Shown here: positions 7,623-15,479 of the stretch, piece by piece
Numbering within the stretch: the stretch's first letter is position 1
Layout of the letters: every line of letters begins with the position of its first letter
Source of the DNA: a virus
DNA: 31,284 bases
Virus record (IMG/VR): IMGVR_UViG_3300025413_000996
Span: 1-31,284 of that record
Direction: 5' to 3' (one strand)
Translations under genes and position numbers: made by a program
The notes under the pieces: generated by a model
What the model was told of the DNA's origin: nothing
Databases searched by the model: none
What the model saw: the letters and a program-made list of their open reading frames with translations, nothing else

Positions 7623-8150
7623 TCAATCCTCAAATAATCCGTCATTTCCAAATAAATTTTTTGGAATGTAACCTTTACGTTTATAGTTAGCATCGTCGTT
7701 GATGTTACCGATAGGTTTTTCGCCTACTACTTTAGCATAAGTTTCTATTAAATTCTGTTCTACATAAAATACTTCCTTAGTAGGATCAATAGATACAAAC
7801 GGATAATTGGTTAAATTCCAAATCTTAATTTTCATTTCTGCTTTGTCAATTTTTGATCCGTATAGTTTATGGAAATCATCTTCTATAATACGCCAATCGG
7901 AGCCACTAGAACCGTTATTTCTCCTTGCCCCCCAACTTTCTGAATGGGCAATTTGTCTGTATAATCGGTCCCCGTAATTTCGAGACTTGTCTGCACTCAT
8001 ACCATACTTTAGCACAATACCTTTGTAGTTTATACGATAAACATATTTTCTAATTTTATGTTGTTTAAGTAAATCGCAAATTTCGTAAGGGTCTGTTAAT
8101 TTGCCTACATCAATGGTGTGCTTAGGAATAATTTTCCAATTAATTTTCAT
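7623..8150 (-). CDS. Putative GIY-YIG-fold nuclease-like protein
   Basis: A 175-residue protein. The segment KYVYRINYKGIVLKYGMS (residues 35-52) resembles the GIY-YIG core (Y-x-Y followed by K-x-G-x-S). YGDRLYRQIAHSESW then gives a candidate catalytic Arg, and VEQNLIETYAK near 130 gives the candidate metal-binding Glu, in the expected order for this fold. The first Gly of the motif is not evident, so the call is tentative. It lies between dexA and mazG in a probable early operon. Other possibilities are a homing-type endonuclease relic or an unrelated alpha/beta protein. Confidence 0.5.
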   Translation of the reverse strand: MKINWKIIPKHTIDVGKLTDPYEICDLLKQHKIRKYVYRINYKGIVLKYGMSADKSRNYGDRLYRQIAHSESWGARRNNGSSGSDWRIIEDDFHKLYGSKIDKAEMKIKIWNLTNYPFVSIDPTKEVFYVEQNLIETYAKVVGEKPIGNINDDANYKRKGYIPKNLFGNDGLFED

Positions 8151-8164
8151 ATACTGCCTTTCTG

Positions 8165-8746
8165 TTACCTCTGATTTGCAAACGGAGCAATATATGTTCC
8201 GCCGCTTGTTGTACTGGTACGTAATGTATTATAAACATTTTGAATGCCTACTGCCTGGTTCCACGCATCCTCTAAAGCATGGTGGGCCGTTACTGGTGGT
8301 CGTTGCGGATTGATGCCAAGATCAAATGCTGTACGCACATCTCTGACTTCCCAAAATTTCCACGGAATAGCTCGATTAATTTTACGAAATACGTGTTCAC
8401 AAATGATAATATCAAAACATGATCCATTTGACCATACACGTTTTGCGCCCCAACAGAATTTATAAAGACGAGCAAATGCCTCTTCGATATCAATTCTTCC
8501 TTCGGGATCAAATGCGGCATCTTGCGCTTCTTTACTTTGATTGGCCCACCAAGCGATTGTATCATCGTTAGTAGTTAATCCAATTCTATCGCAACTGTCC
8601 AAATCTACTTTACAATAGAAACTTTCCATGTTGGGCTCTTTTAATTCTGAACCAAAAGGGTCGAATTTTACAGCACCAATTGTAAGAATGGCGGCGTCTG
8701 GAGTTGTATTTAGAGTCTCCAAATCTATCATAATGTCTGTTAGCAT
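8165..8746 (-). CDS. dexA: DEDDh 3'-5' exonuclease, DexA-like
   Basis: Probable single-strand-specific 3'-5' exonuclease of the DnaQ superfamily, like T4 DexA. The 193 residues contain all acidic positions: D8-L-E10 in IDLET, D112 in NGSCFD, and H156-A-L-E-D160. Trp-rich WEVRDVRTAFD precedes the last motif, as in T4-like DexA proteins. It probably degrades host DNA or processes phage ends. A consensus sigma-70 promoter has its -10 box ending 7 nt before the ATG and there is no SD, so a leaderless early mRNA is predicted. The next in-frame ATG (8731) also lacks an SD. Confidence 0.88.
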   Translation of the reverse strand: MLTDIMIDLETLNTTPDAAILTIGAVKFDPFGSELKEPNMESFYCKVDLDSCDRIGLTTNDDTIAWWANQSKEAQDAAFDPEGRIDIEEAFARLYKFCWGAKRVWSNGSCFDIIICEHVFRKINRAIPWKFWEVRDVRTAFDLGINPQRPPVTAHHALEDAWNQAVGIQNVYNTLRTSTTSGGTYIAPFANQR

Positions 8747-8752
8747 ACAAAC

Positions 8753-8781
8753 ATTATAACAGATCTAGATTAACTTGTCAA
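8753..8781 (-). promoter_or_regulatory. Perfect sigma-70 promoter (early) for dexA
   Basis: TTGACA, 17-nt spacer, TATAAT on the minus strand. The -35 box overlaps the rpsU stop codon. The start site predicted about 7 nt downstream coincides with the dexA ATG at 8746. Confidence 0.85.
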
Positions 8782-9017
8782 TAGAGTTTTGGTGGTAATT
8801 GTTGATCGCGCAATTTTTTATTCCATCGTGCTTTGGCGGCACCTTTTTTACGTTTGCGCTCGGTAGTGGGCTTTTCATAAAACTCTTTTGAACGCAGTGT
8901 GTCCAAAGTTCCAGCTTCTTCAATTTTACGTTTAAAACGGCGAAGGCTAACATTGATGTTTTCGCCGTCCTTTACGGTAATACCGGTGCCCTTATTCTTC
9001 TTGTGTATCACTATCAT
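8778..9017 (-). CDS. rpsU: Ribosomal protein bS21
   Basis: Small-subunit ribosomal protein that sits near the anti-SD and mRNA exit region. The 79 residues match the family: [19 protein letters not shown], then [20 protein letters not shown], with the basic C-terminal helix ending in LPPKLY. bS21 is among the ribosomal proteins most often found in phages, including SAR11 phages. It is thought to exchange into host ribosomes and bias initiation. The start overlaps the previous gene by 26 nt. Its effect on ribosomes is interesting here because many genes either have very strong SDs or seem leaderless. Confidence 0.96.
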   Translation of the reverse strand: MIVIHKKNKGTGITVKDGENINVSLRRFKRKIEEAGTLDTLRSKEFYEKPTTERKRKKGAAKARWNKKLRDQQLPPKLY

Positions 9018-9408
9018 CGTCCTCTTGTTGAGCTTTAATCTCTTCGACTATCCAATCTAAGTTGTAAATTCTGTTTTTACTTATTAAATTATAAGGAGTA
9101 GTATCATCTTTTGTGATATAGTAAGCATTTGGCTGTGATATAATGAATGTAACAAATTGTCTAGTAATCGAATCGCTATTATCTATATCAAATATTACGC
9201 AATCAACTTGCTGGCATATACTTAATAGCCAACCTATGTCAGTGTCTTGTTCATCAAATACAAAAATGTTTAAATCATCTATGCTTTGACTTAGTATAGT
9301 TTGAAATTGTTGTTTAATATGATTACTTGGTTTAATCAACAGGTAACTTAAATTCATATTGAACAATTTATCCGGTGGTGTTATTAGAGTTATTTTTCCT
9401 AAGTTCAT
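8992..9408 (-). CDS. Hypothetical phage protein with acidic tail
   Basis: I do not recognise it. From the ATG at 9408 the product is 138 residues; a TTG five codons upstream is possible but has no better SD (GAAGAG lies about 6 nt before the ATG). It looks like a compact alpha/beta domain with alternating hydrophobic strands ([39 protein letters not shown]). It ends in a low-complexity acidic tail ([10 protein letters not shown]). Its 5' end overlaps the end of the -1 frame extension of the next upstream gene, and its 3' end overlaps rpsU, so the three are likely co-translated. Confidence 0.65.
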   Translation of the reverse strand: MNLGKITLITPPDKLFNMNLSYLLIKPSNHIKQQFQTILSQSIDDLNIFVFDEQDTDIGWLLSICQQVDCVIFDIDNSDSITRQFVTFIISQPNAYYITKDDTTPYNLISKNRIYNLDWIVEEIKAQQEDDDSDTQEE

Positions 9409-9694
9409 GTATTCGCTCTTCAAAGTATGCTATTTTTTCTAGTGGATAATCACTAAATTGTGGTCCTAATTTTTTAGTCTGCTCTACAAAATCTGCTAGT
9501 TCCGGTTCTGTTGTATGATCAACTTCAAAATCTGTAAATTGATGATCGCTGTATTCTTTATATAATTGATCTACAGGCCTAATACCTTGTAACCTGGACC
9601 AGAGAGTGTTTTGATTTTGTTCTGAATTTTGTACATATTCTATTCTTTGGTCTTTGTCTGAATCTGCCCCAATTCGTTCTTGATCATGTAAGTC
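9368..9694 (-). CDS. -1 frame extension of the upstream membrane protein gene (108 codons, no start codon)
   Basis: This frame is open from a TAG just upstream of a 9-A run to the TAA at 9368-9370. It contains no ATG, GTG or TTG early enough to start it. The translation looks like real protein ([64 protein letters not shown]). It can be reached only by a -1 shift from the gene starting at 11004, at heptamer A AAA AAG (9694-9700). The fusion product would be about 545 residues. A real or sequencing indel in the A run is the main alternative. Confidence 0.75.
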   Translation of the reverse strand, partial: DLHDQERIGADSDKDQRIEYVQNSEQNQNTLWSRLQGIRPVDQLYKEYSDHQFTDFEVDHTTEPELADFVEQTKKLGPQFSDYPLEKIAYFEERIHELRKNNSNNTTG

Positions 9695-11004
9695 TTTTTT
9701 TTTGGGTCTATACTAGGATCAAACTCTACTTCAAATGTATTGCTATTCATAACATTTGATAGCAATGTAGGCGTAGATTGTTCAACTGGTTCAGCTGGTT
9801 CAACTAGAGCATCTTCTACCGGATGTATTCCCATCATATATGGCGGGACAACTGGAGCGTCTTTTAAAACATCTGATAAAAGTGTGGGTGCTGGTTTTTC
9901 TAATGAAACTTCTTGTCCGTTTCCATCAATGTACGTTTCTCCTTTAGCTACACGTTCTTCAACTGTAGAGTCTGGAGTAACAGCTTTTTCAGCTTCCTCT
10001 ATCATCTTGTTCCATTTTTCTAAATCTGAAATATTTTCTGCAGAGTCTGCTGTTGGTACTGTAAATGTTGGACCGGTTTGTATCCATTCGCCACCGGGCT
10101 CACGCACACCTTCAAACTCGGTAACAGTTTCTTTAATCTGTGCAATTTGATCATCAGTTAACGGGCTGTCGTCCTGCTCATAGGCTGTAGGTTTCTCGCC
10201 AACATCTGCTACATAAGGATCAGGTGTATCTTCTTTCAATTCTTGTTGTTCTTTTGCCCAACCGAAAGTCATTTGGGCACCTAGTAGCATAATAACTGCT
10301 AGTGGGTCAAATACTATAACAATTAAAATAATGATCCAAGTCACAGCTCGTTCGAGCATGGAGGCGTCTGGTGTGGTGCCGTAGATAAAGGCAGCAATAT
10401 ATTTGATAGGGCCAACTTCGGCATCGACTTTGCGTACTTCTGCACGTATTGGAGCTGCTTCGTCGTTCAGACTAGCAATAAGTTTCTGTTGGGATTCAAT
10501 ATCCTTGGCAAGCGAACTACGATCCTTTTGCTGACTCTTACGTACAGCGTTGGCCTTGTCCGCACCGCCTTCTGAAGTTGAGCGTGCCATGATCTGGTCC
10601 ACCGCTTCATCCATCTGTTTAAGTTGCTTGCGATCAGCTTCGATGTTTTCTTTGGCGGTCTTGATCTTTTCATCAAAGATAGCGATTTTGCTTTGAACAT
10701 CGCCTGATACAAGATTCTGGTCATTATGTGCTTTACTAAGGAATCCAAAGATACCCATTGAAGTGATCAACATTAAGACAACTACAGCGATAGTCATGTA
10801 GTATCTCATAAAACGTGGAGCACGTTCCCAATTGGCTTTTAACCAAGAGGCGCAGACAAGTTTGCCAACTTCTAGAGCTGACCCCATAATAATAATTGGA
10901 ATTACAGCTGCAGAAAATATAGCGGTCAAACCTACTACCGAGTAGTAAATTGCGACCGCCGAGATTGTAAGACCTGTTAGTAGTAATAGATACGCCAGTA
11001 TCAT
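9640..11004 (-). CDS. Four-helix membrane protein with coiled-coil loop; frameshift donor
   Basis: A 454-residue zero-frame product. Hydrophobic segments lie near residues 1-25, 30-52, 68-90 and 222-246. A charged, coiled-coil-like soluble domain (about 95-200, rich in K/E/D/Q) lies between the third and fourth. The C-terminal 200 residues are Pro/Glu/Thr-rich and look disordered, with repeated TLLS(D/N)V motifs (PAPTLLSDVLKDAP and STPTLLSNVMNSN). I cannot name a function. The SD is GAAAGG. Near the 3' end (9694-9700) the heptamer A AAA AAG leads into a 108-codon open -1 frame, so a longer form of about 545 residues is likely. It may be a phage envelope protein or a virion component. Confidence 0.8.
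   Translation of the reverse strand: MILAYLLLLTGLTISAVAIYYSVVGLTAIFSAAVIPIIIMGSALEVGKLVCASWLKANWERAPRFMRYYMTIAVVVLMLITSMGIFGFLSKAHNDQNLVSGDVQSKIAIFDEKIKTAKENIEADRKQLKQMDEAVDQIMARSTSEGGADKANAVRKSQQKDRSSLAKDIESQQKLIASLNDEAAPIRAEVRKVDAEVGPIKYIAAFIYGTTPDASMLERAVTWIIILIVIVFDPLAVIMLLGAQMTFGWAKEQQELKEDTPDPYVADVGEKPTAYEQDDSPLTDDQIAQIKETVTEFEGVREPGGEWIQTGPTFTVPTADSAENISDLEKWNKMIEEAEKAVTPDSTVEERVAKGETYIDGNGQEVSLEKPAPTLLSDVLKDAPVVPPYMMGIHPVEDALVEPAEPVEQSTPTLLSNVMNSNTFEVEFDPSIDPKKKTYMIKNELGQIQTKTKE
9694..9700 (-). promoter_or_regulatory. Slippery heptamer A AAA AAG (candidate -1 frameshift site)
   Basis: In the zero frame the codons are CCA AAA AAA AAG ACT. This is the same heptamer as in E. coli dnaX and lies inside a run of nine A. 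The -1 frame has a TAG 12 nt upstream of the run and is then open for 108 codons. No convincing upstream SD-like stimulator or stable downstream hairpin is evident. Transcriptional slippage on the A run is possible. Confidence 0.65.
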
Positions 11005-11017
11005 TGGTGCCTTTCGT

Positions 11018-11626
11018 TTAGACTAAAGTGGTTCCAGAAATTTGAGTAACAGCTACAAGACCAACTAATGCTGAATTAGATGTACCGGAATTAGCCGTAA
11101 CATATTGTTGTGTACCTTGAGCATTTGTTGGATCATAAACACGCATCGATTCTGTAGTACCGTTGTACAAGCCTGCGGCTACTGCGTTACGAATAACTTT
11201 AGCAGGAGTATCCATTGGGTTACCGGCAGCATCGTTGCCTACAGTAACTGCACCTTGTTTAGTACCAGTTAATGGAAGAAATGTATCACGGTCGTATTTT
11301 ACAGTGAATAGCAAACTGGTTGCTTGTGCATCAGCATTAGCTTCAGTAATGGTAAAATCCATAATTTGGCAATCGCCCAGCCCTGTAAGTTGATTAACTA
11401 CTTGTTTAAAACGTAGATTACCTCGAGCACGACTTAATGCTGTTGCCGCTGTACTTGGTAAACTACCTGTAGTAAAATAATCCCATGTGTTTGGTGTGCA
11501 ACCGCCATCATTATGATTGCCAGTATCTGTTGTTGGGAATGCCGTTGTTGTATCAGTCATGGTGATTGTAACACGGTAAAACCCTGGTTGTAATTGATCT
11601 AAATCTTGTTGAAATCCTGAGGACAT
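11018..11626 (-). CDS. Probable virion structural protein (beta-rich)
   Basis: A 202-residue protein rich in Thr, Ala, Gly and Asn with beta-type patterns (GFYRVTITMTDTTT, LLFTVKYDRDTF, LVGLVAVTQISGTTLV). There is no signal peptide, membrane segment or catalytic motif. Composition and style match the 180-residue protein at 29077-29619 and the tailspike, so a tail or decoration role is plausible, but I cannot identify it. A GCTAAATA late motif and a TAGGAG SD precede it. The next gene downstream starts 14 nt after it. Confidence 0.6.
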   Translation of the reverse strand: MSSGFQQDLDQLQPGFYRVTITMTDTTTAFPTTDTGNHNDGGCTPNTWDYFTTGSLPSTAATALSRARGNLRFKQVVNQLTGLGDCQIMDFTITEANADAQATSLLFTVKYDRDTFLPLTGTKQGAVTVGNDAAGNPMDTPAKVIRNAVAAGLYNGTTESMRVYDPTNAQGTQQYVTANSGTSNSALVGLVAVTQISGTTLV

Positions 11627-11651
11627 AATTGCCTACTCCTAGTTTATAGTA

Positions 11652-11659
11652 TATTTAGC
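11652..11659 (-). promoter_or_regulatory. Candidate late promoter (GCTAAATA)
   Basis: TAAATA core on the minus strand with ATACTATAAACTAGGAG following. The predicted start near 11646 leaves a short SD-bearing leader for the gene at 11626. Confidence 0.45.
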
Positions 11660-11666
11660 CAGTGAT

Positions 11667-12008
11667 TTACTTAAACACAATTAAAGCCAGCATAGCAGCT
11701 TGCACAAAAAAGCCTAGACCAATTGTTACAATGTTTAACAAATCCTTTTGAATTGTAGCTTTAAGGAAAAAGCAGAACAACCCAGCCCAACTGAATAAAA
11801 CCATATCTACAGGCGGCATTTTTTCAGTTAAACCTGTAAGTACAGCTAATTCTGTAGGAATTGTAGCCAAATGTAGCAAAATGACCGCTACCCAGCCCAT
11901 TGTTTCTGCACTAACGTGGGGAGCATGAGTTTTAACATTTTCTACCCATAAGTTTAAATCAAAAAGATCGTGTACTCCGTTTTTAATTTTTTCTACTATT
12001 GCGTTCAT
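11667..12008 (-). CDS. Small membrane protein of unknown function
   Basis: A 113-residue protein with an amphipathic N-terminal part (residues 1-30) and three hydrophobic stretches: MGWVAVILLHLATIPTELAVL, MVLFSWAGLFCFFL, and IVTIGLGFFVQAAMLALIVF at the C-terminus. The last ends two residues before the stop. It lies directly downstream of a predicted cell-wall hydrolase (10 nt gap) and has an AAGGAC SD. A holin or lysis-regulator role is possible from that neighbourhood and the topology, but nothing in the sequence proves it. Confidence 0.6.
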   Translation of the reverse strand: MNAIVEKIKNGVHDLFDLNLWVENVKTHAPHVSAETMGWVAVILLHLATIPTELAVLTGLTEKMPPVDMVLFSWAGLFCFFLKATIQKDLLNIVTIGLGFFVQAAMLALIVFK

Positions 12009-12017
12009 TTTTAGTCC

Positions 12018-12548
12018 TTAATTGTAAAATACGTGATGGCCAATTTTGGCTACAGGTTTTTTATTCCACCCTGGTTGTACATAATCCCCATGAAAATACA
12101 AGGCATTTTTTAAATCCGGAAGGCGAAATCCTTCCAACAATACTTTTTTTGCTACTTCCATGCTTTCTGTATACATAGGTCCATTCATTGGTTTCATTGC
12201 ACTTGGACCTTCACAATACCAGCTAAATTGGCACATGACTTTTTCGTAGACTACATTTTTTTGGTAGACTACTTTACAGATATCCGATGGAAAATTACCA
12301 TTTTCTGTTCTGTTAATTGTAACTTGAGCAACCGCTACTTTGCCTTCAAAAGGTTCAGAGCCTGCTTCATGATAGATATTACGAGCTAGACAATCTAATT
12401 GTGTTTGTCTCATTTGCGCTGTAATTGGGCTTGCTGTCTCGCGAGCTTGTTTTAAGTGTTCGAATTTTTTCGAAACTGCTTGTTGTGCTATTATTACTAC
12501 TGTTAGTAATACTAGGCAATTTACTGCTAATTTGATAATGCGTATCAT
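12018..12548 (-). CDS. SleB/CwlJ-type cell-wall hydrolase with N-terminal anchor (candidate endolysin)
   Basis: Predicted peptidoglycan hydrolase (Hydrolase_2 family). The start is the ATG at 12548, preceded by AAAGGAG at good spacing, giving 176 residues; a longer frame to 12716 has no comparable SD. Residues 5-22 form one hydrophobic segment, so the enzyme is a membrane-anchored or signal-arrest-release type. The catalytic region starts at ARNIYHEAGSEPFEG (E61 is the expected catalytic acid), then KVAVAQVTINR; later CQFSWYCEG and NALYFHGDY are family landmarks. It most likely acts at lysis together with the neighbouring small membrane protein. Confidence 0.83.
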   Translation of the reverse strand: MIRIIKLAVNCLVLLTVVIIAQQAVSKKFEHLKQARETASPITAQMRQTQLDCLARNIYHEAGSEPFEGKVAVAQVTINRTENGNFPSDICKVVYQKNVVYEKVMCQFSWYCEGPSAMKPMNGPMYTESMEVAKKVLLEGFRLPDLKNALYFHGDYVQPGWNKKPVAKIGHHVFYN

Positions 12549-12640
12549 TTTTTTCTCCTTTACGCTGGATGAGGTATCGCTACTACCGTCATTGGTTAAT
12601 GTTTGGCTGTATCCGTTTCTCCTTAACAAAAAGCCGTTTG

Positions 12641-12658
12641 CCCCAAAAACCTTTGGGG
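12641..12658 (-). terminator. Hairpin after the 131-residue conserved phage gene
   Basis: CCCCAAA and TTTGGGG flank a 4-nt loop, about 60 nt past the stop of the upstream gene. A CTTTTTG stretch follows some nt later on the minus strand. It is a possible weak terminator or leader stem for the hydrolase gene. Confidence 0.4.
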
Positions 12659-12719
12659 ACAATATATAGTTATCCTCTGTTTCTAGAGGAAATGTACTAT
12701 GTTTATACTTATACACAGT

Positions 12720-13112
12720 TTAACGTCTCATTCGAGAAATGTCAACTGCTTGTTCATCACTAAAAACCGGCACTGCGTTGCTTTTATGCATGGTTGCAAT
12801 GCCTTTTACTTTGTCGCCTGTATAGACTTTTGGAGCGGCAAGTGTAGCTACACCCGCACCTGAATTAAGACTCTTAATATGGTTAGTATTTGTACGACCA
12901 ATAGGAGTAGACAACGAATAATTACCAGCCAAAGGTTCGGCAGACAATGCTCGTTTTCGTTTCTTTTCTTCTTGTTCGATGCCCCATTTTTTCTGGAGTT
13001 CTTTCCACGACTCGTCCAATTCTCTTGCCTTCCTTGCATGTTCTGCTGAAGCGAATTTCTTTTTGCCTTTCTTCTTGCCTGTAGTTGAATACATAGGCGG
13101 TAACAAATGCAT
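12720..13112 (-). CDS. Conserved phage protein of unknown function (basic N-terminus, MHKSN motif)
   Basis: About 130 residues from the ATG at 13112; a TTG two codons earlier has better spacing to GGAG and may be used. The N-terminal half is strongly basic (TTGKKKGKKKFASAEHARKAR), followed by a helical ESWKELQKKWGIEQEEKKRKR. The C-terminal part carries YTGDKVKGIATMHKSNAVPVFS and DISRMRR, a pattern I recognise from uncharacterised proteins of many tailed phages. No enzymatic motif is visible; nucleic acid binding is plausible from charge. It has its own perfect sigma-70 promoter, so early expression is expected. Confidence 0.75.
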   Translation of the reverse strand: MHLLPPMYSTTGKKKGKKKFASAEHARKARELDESWKELQKKWGIEQEEKKRKRALSAEPLAGNYSLSTPIGRTNTNHIKSLNSGAGVATLAAPKVYTGDKVKGIATMHKSNAVPVFSDEQAVDISRMRR

Positions 13113-13149
13113 AGTCAAAATATTCTCCAAAAAGTATAACAATACTAGT

Positions 13150-13178
13150 ATTATACTAGATTATGCCAACTGTGTCAA
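13150..13178 (-). promoter_or_regulatory. Perfect sigma-70 promoter (early)
   Basis: TTGACA, 17-nt spacer, TATAAT on the minus strand. It lies in the gap after iscA and drives the gene starting at 13112 with a leader of about 30 nt carrying GGAG. Confidence 0.85.
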
Positions 13179-13184
13179 ATGGGT

Positions 13185-13511
13185 TTATACTCGAAAACTT
13201 TCACCGCAACCGCAACGGTCGCGTTCGTTTGGATTGATGAAATCAAAACCTTCATTAAGTCCGTTGCGGACCCAATCCATAGTTAAACCATTAAGGTATG
13301 GGTCATCTTTCAAACTGACCAGTACACAGAAATCGTTTTGGGCATAATTAATTATGCCTTCTTCTCCGTCATACTTGTCCACATATTCCAACACATAGGC
13401 CAGGCCACTACAGCCTGTGGTTCTTACACCTATGCGAATACCAACGCCCTTACCGCGTTTGGCTAAATTTTTTTTAATTTGATTTTTGGCTTGATCAGTT
13501 ACTATTATCAT
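13185..13511 (-). CDS. iscA: IscA/ErpA-type Fe-S cluster carrier
   Basis: A-type carrier that receives Fe-S clusters from a scaffold such as IscU and passes them to apo-enzymes. The ATG at 13511 gives 108 residues (a TTG two codons earlier is less likely). All three ligand cysteines are present at family spacing: C34 in TTGCSGLAY, and C100 and C102 in CGCGESF. The body is somewhat more acidic and divergent than host IscA. The start overlaps the end of the radical SAM gene by 17 nt, so the carrier is made alongside its likely client. It is the last gene of the iron/Fe-S operon. Confidence 0.93.
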   Translation of the reverse strand: MIIVTDQAKNQIKKNLAKRGKGVGIRIGVRTTGCSGLAYVLEYVDKYDGEEGIINYAQNDFCVLVSLKDDPYLNGLTMDWVRNGLNEGFDFINPNERDRCGCGESFRV

Positions 13512-15102
13512 ATACAAAATTCAAAAAATAATCATTGTTTATCAAATTCCATTTAGTTTCATGTACGTGAAAACAAGCACTTTGCGGAGATGTGTCAGGC
13601 ATACCCGGTGCAAATTTTTTGGTAAAGAAAAAGTTATTATGATTGTGCCAATTGTCATATAAATTTTCTTCAAGGATATTTATTTCATCTGATTGCAATA
13701 GCTTATCAACTAACGTTTCGATATCAATATATCGTTTTCTTAATCTTATACTTAACAAGGTATTGTATATAATAGTCAGCATGTTCATTTTTACAAAATC
13801 TTTTTTTGTAAAACTTACGCATGATTCGGGAAAAATTCCGTGGAAAAATTTGCCATCAATTACCCGGGTGCTGTTACTATAAGTAAATTTCCAACGATCT
13901 TGATAATCTTTATCAATGGCTGCCGGGCTGGCCGGAAGCAATTCGCTTATAAATGGCATCAGTTCCACAGGACTTTTAGCTATTAGCGACAAACTGTCAC
14001 GCCACGTGTCTACAGTTTGCCCTGGCAATCCTTGTATAATCTGTACCCATAATGGAATATTGGGATAAGATTGATATATCTCGTTGATTATTTTTTCGTG
14101 TTCGTCCCAACCAACATCGGGTCTGTCAATATTTTTTAATACAGATACATTGGGATCTTGAACAGATATCATATAGCGTTCAACTAGTTTGGCTTTGCCC
14201 ATTATATGAAAAATTTTTAAGTTATTCTCTTTTTTTAATTTACTAAAATTGGCTTCTAGATGGAATTTTGCATCATTTTCAAGATTCTTTTTGGCAAAAT
14301 AATCAACAACATCGATGTCTTCGTTATACTGACCAACATTTGCATCTGCTAAAAAAATACATCTAATACCTAATTCGTGGAAAAAATCAATTTCTTCCTT
14401 ATATGTATTTTTACGTCGAGATACTTTGTTACTGAGTCCGCTATTCCAATCGCAGAAAGTGCAGGCATATGGACATCCTCTGGTAAGTTCATAAGGTATT
14501 TGTATGTGTTCTAAAGATTTACCGTTTTTTACTTCTTGTTCGATCATTTTTGTAAATAATGTTCTGTTTGAAGTATACGGACTAGTAACTAATTGCGGAA
14601 CATATTTGAATTGACTTACTATCTGTTTGCCTTGATCTTGCCAGGCAAGATTAGACGTATTGAACGCAATAAGTTTTCGATCAAATATAATACTTTCTAG
14701 CAAAGATGCAAATGCATTTTCTCCGGCACCGTAAACCGCATAATCAATAAATGGATATTTTTTGAAAAAATTATCATCGATATGCACATCTATACTAGGA
14801 CCACCTGCTACGATTTTTGTATTAGACAATCTAGAATGTATTCTTTCCAATTGCAACATCAATTGACTGTGATTCCAAATATAATGACTAGAACACAATA
14901 AATCTACTTTTTGATCATTGCACAGTGACACTAAATCGTCATCATCAATTTGGTATTGTTTTGGAACTAACCACTCAATTTTATCTTTGATGTCAGGGCA
15001 ATGTGTGTCTATATGGGTTTTCAGATATAAAACAGCTACGCCTAACTCAAGCCTAGGATCCGTAGATACACTAGTAGCGTGATAAAACAACACCTTAAGC
15101 AT
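13495..15102 (-). CDS. Radical SAM enzyme with N-terminal B12-binding-like domain
   Basis: A 535-residue protein. Residues 1-150 form a Rossmann-like domain (LKVLFYHAT, KIVAGGPSID, YAVYGAGENAF) like the cobalamin-binding domain of class B radical SAM proteins, but no DxHxxG cobalamin motif is visible, so B12 binding is uncertain. The radical SAM core starts near 200 with TRGCPYACTFCDWN; C210, C214 and C217 ligate the 4Fe-4S cluster. HMGKAKLVERYMISVQD and QIIQGLPGQT are later core landmarks, and a C-terminal extension of about 130 residues follows. Substrate unknown. It overlaps iscU and iscA at its two ends, strongly suggesting it is the client of that machinery. Confidence 0.88.
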   Translation of the reverse strand: MLKVLFYHATSVSTDPRLELGVAVLYLKTHIDTHCPDIKDKIEWLVPKQYQIDDDDLVSLCNDQKVDLLCSSHYIWNHSQLMLQLERIHSRLSNTKIVAGGPSIDVHIDDNFFKKYPFIDYAVYGAGENAFASLLESIIFDRKLIAFNTSNLAWQDQGKQIVSQFKYVPQLVTSPYTSNRTLFTKMIEQEVKNGKSLEHIQIPYELTRGCPYACTFCDWNSGLSNKVSRRKNTYKEEIDFFHELGIRCIFLADANVGQYNEDIDVVDYFAKKNLENDAKFHLEANFSKLKKENNLKIFHIMGKAKLVERYMISVQDPNVSVLKNIDRPDVGWDEHEKIINEIYQSYPNIPLWVQIIQGLPGQTVDTWRDSLSLIAKSPVELMPFISELLPASPAAIDKDYQDRWKFTYSNSTRVIDGKFFHGIFPESCVSFTKKDFVKMNMLTIIYNTLLSIRLRKRYIDIETLVDKLLQSDEINILEENLYDNWHNHNNFFFTKKFAPGMPDTSPQSACFHVHETKWNLINNDYFLNFVYDNSN

Positions 15103-15478
15103 TGTGTCGTTTTCGATAGTCTTCTATTGCGGCTTTGATTGCATCTTCTGCAAGAATTGAACAATGTATCTTTACAGGCGGGAGTGCAAGCTCTTCTGCG
15201 ATCTGGGAGTTTTTAAGTTTACTAGCATCATCAATATGCATACCTTTAACCCACTCAGTAACCAGTGAGCTTGACGCGATTGCTGAACCGCATCCGTATG
15301 TCTTGAAACGAGCGTCTCTAATAATACCATCTTCATCTACCTTTATTTGAAGTTTCATGACATCACCACAGGCAGGAGCACCAACCATACCAGTACCCAC
15401 TGTAGGATCATTCTTATCAAAAGATCCTACATTGCGTGGATTTTCGTAGTGGTCGATGACCTTGTCAGAGTATGCCAT
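15095..15478 (-). CDS. iscU: IscU Fe-S cluster scaffold
   Basis: Scaffold on which Fe-S clusters are built. The 127 residues align with bacterial IscU without gaps, down to E. coli numbering: C37 and D39 in PACGD, C63 in GCGSAIASSS, the chaperone-binding LPPVK at 99-103, H105 and C106. All cluster ligands and the Hsp70 recognition motif are intact, so it should be active. The cysteine desulfurase IscS and co-chaperone HscB are not in the window and would have to come from the host. The start lies right after the TauD-like stop (TAATATG) and the end overlaps the radical SAM gene by 8 nt. Confidence 0.96.
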   Translation of the reverse strand: MAYSDKVIDHYENPRNVGSFDKNDPTVGTGMVGAPACGDVMKLQIKVDEDGIIRDARFKTYGCGSAIASSSLVTEWVKGMHIDDASKLKNSQIAEELALPPVKIHCSILAEDAIKAAIEDYRKRHNA

Positions 15479-15479
15479 A

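Noticed and set aside
12549-12716. Longer start for the cell-wall hydrolase
   Set aside because: The internal ATG at 12548 has AAAGGAG at good spacing and begins a normal anchor; the longer part holds a hairpin and a second unused SD-like site.
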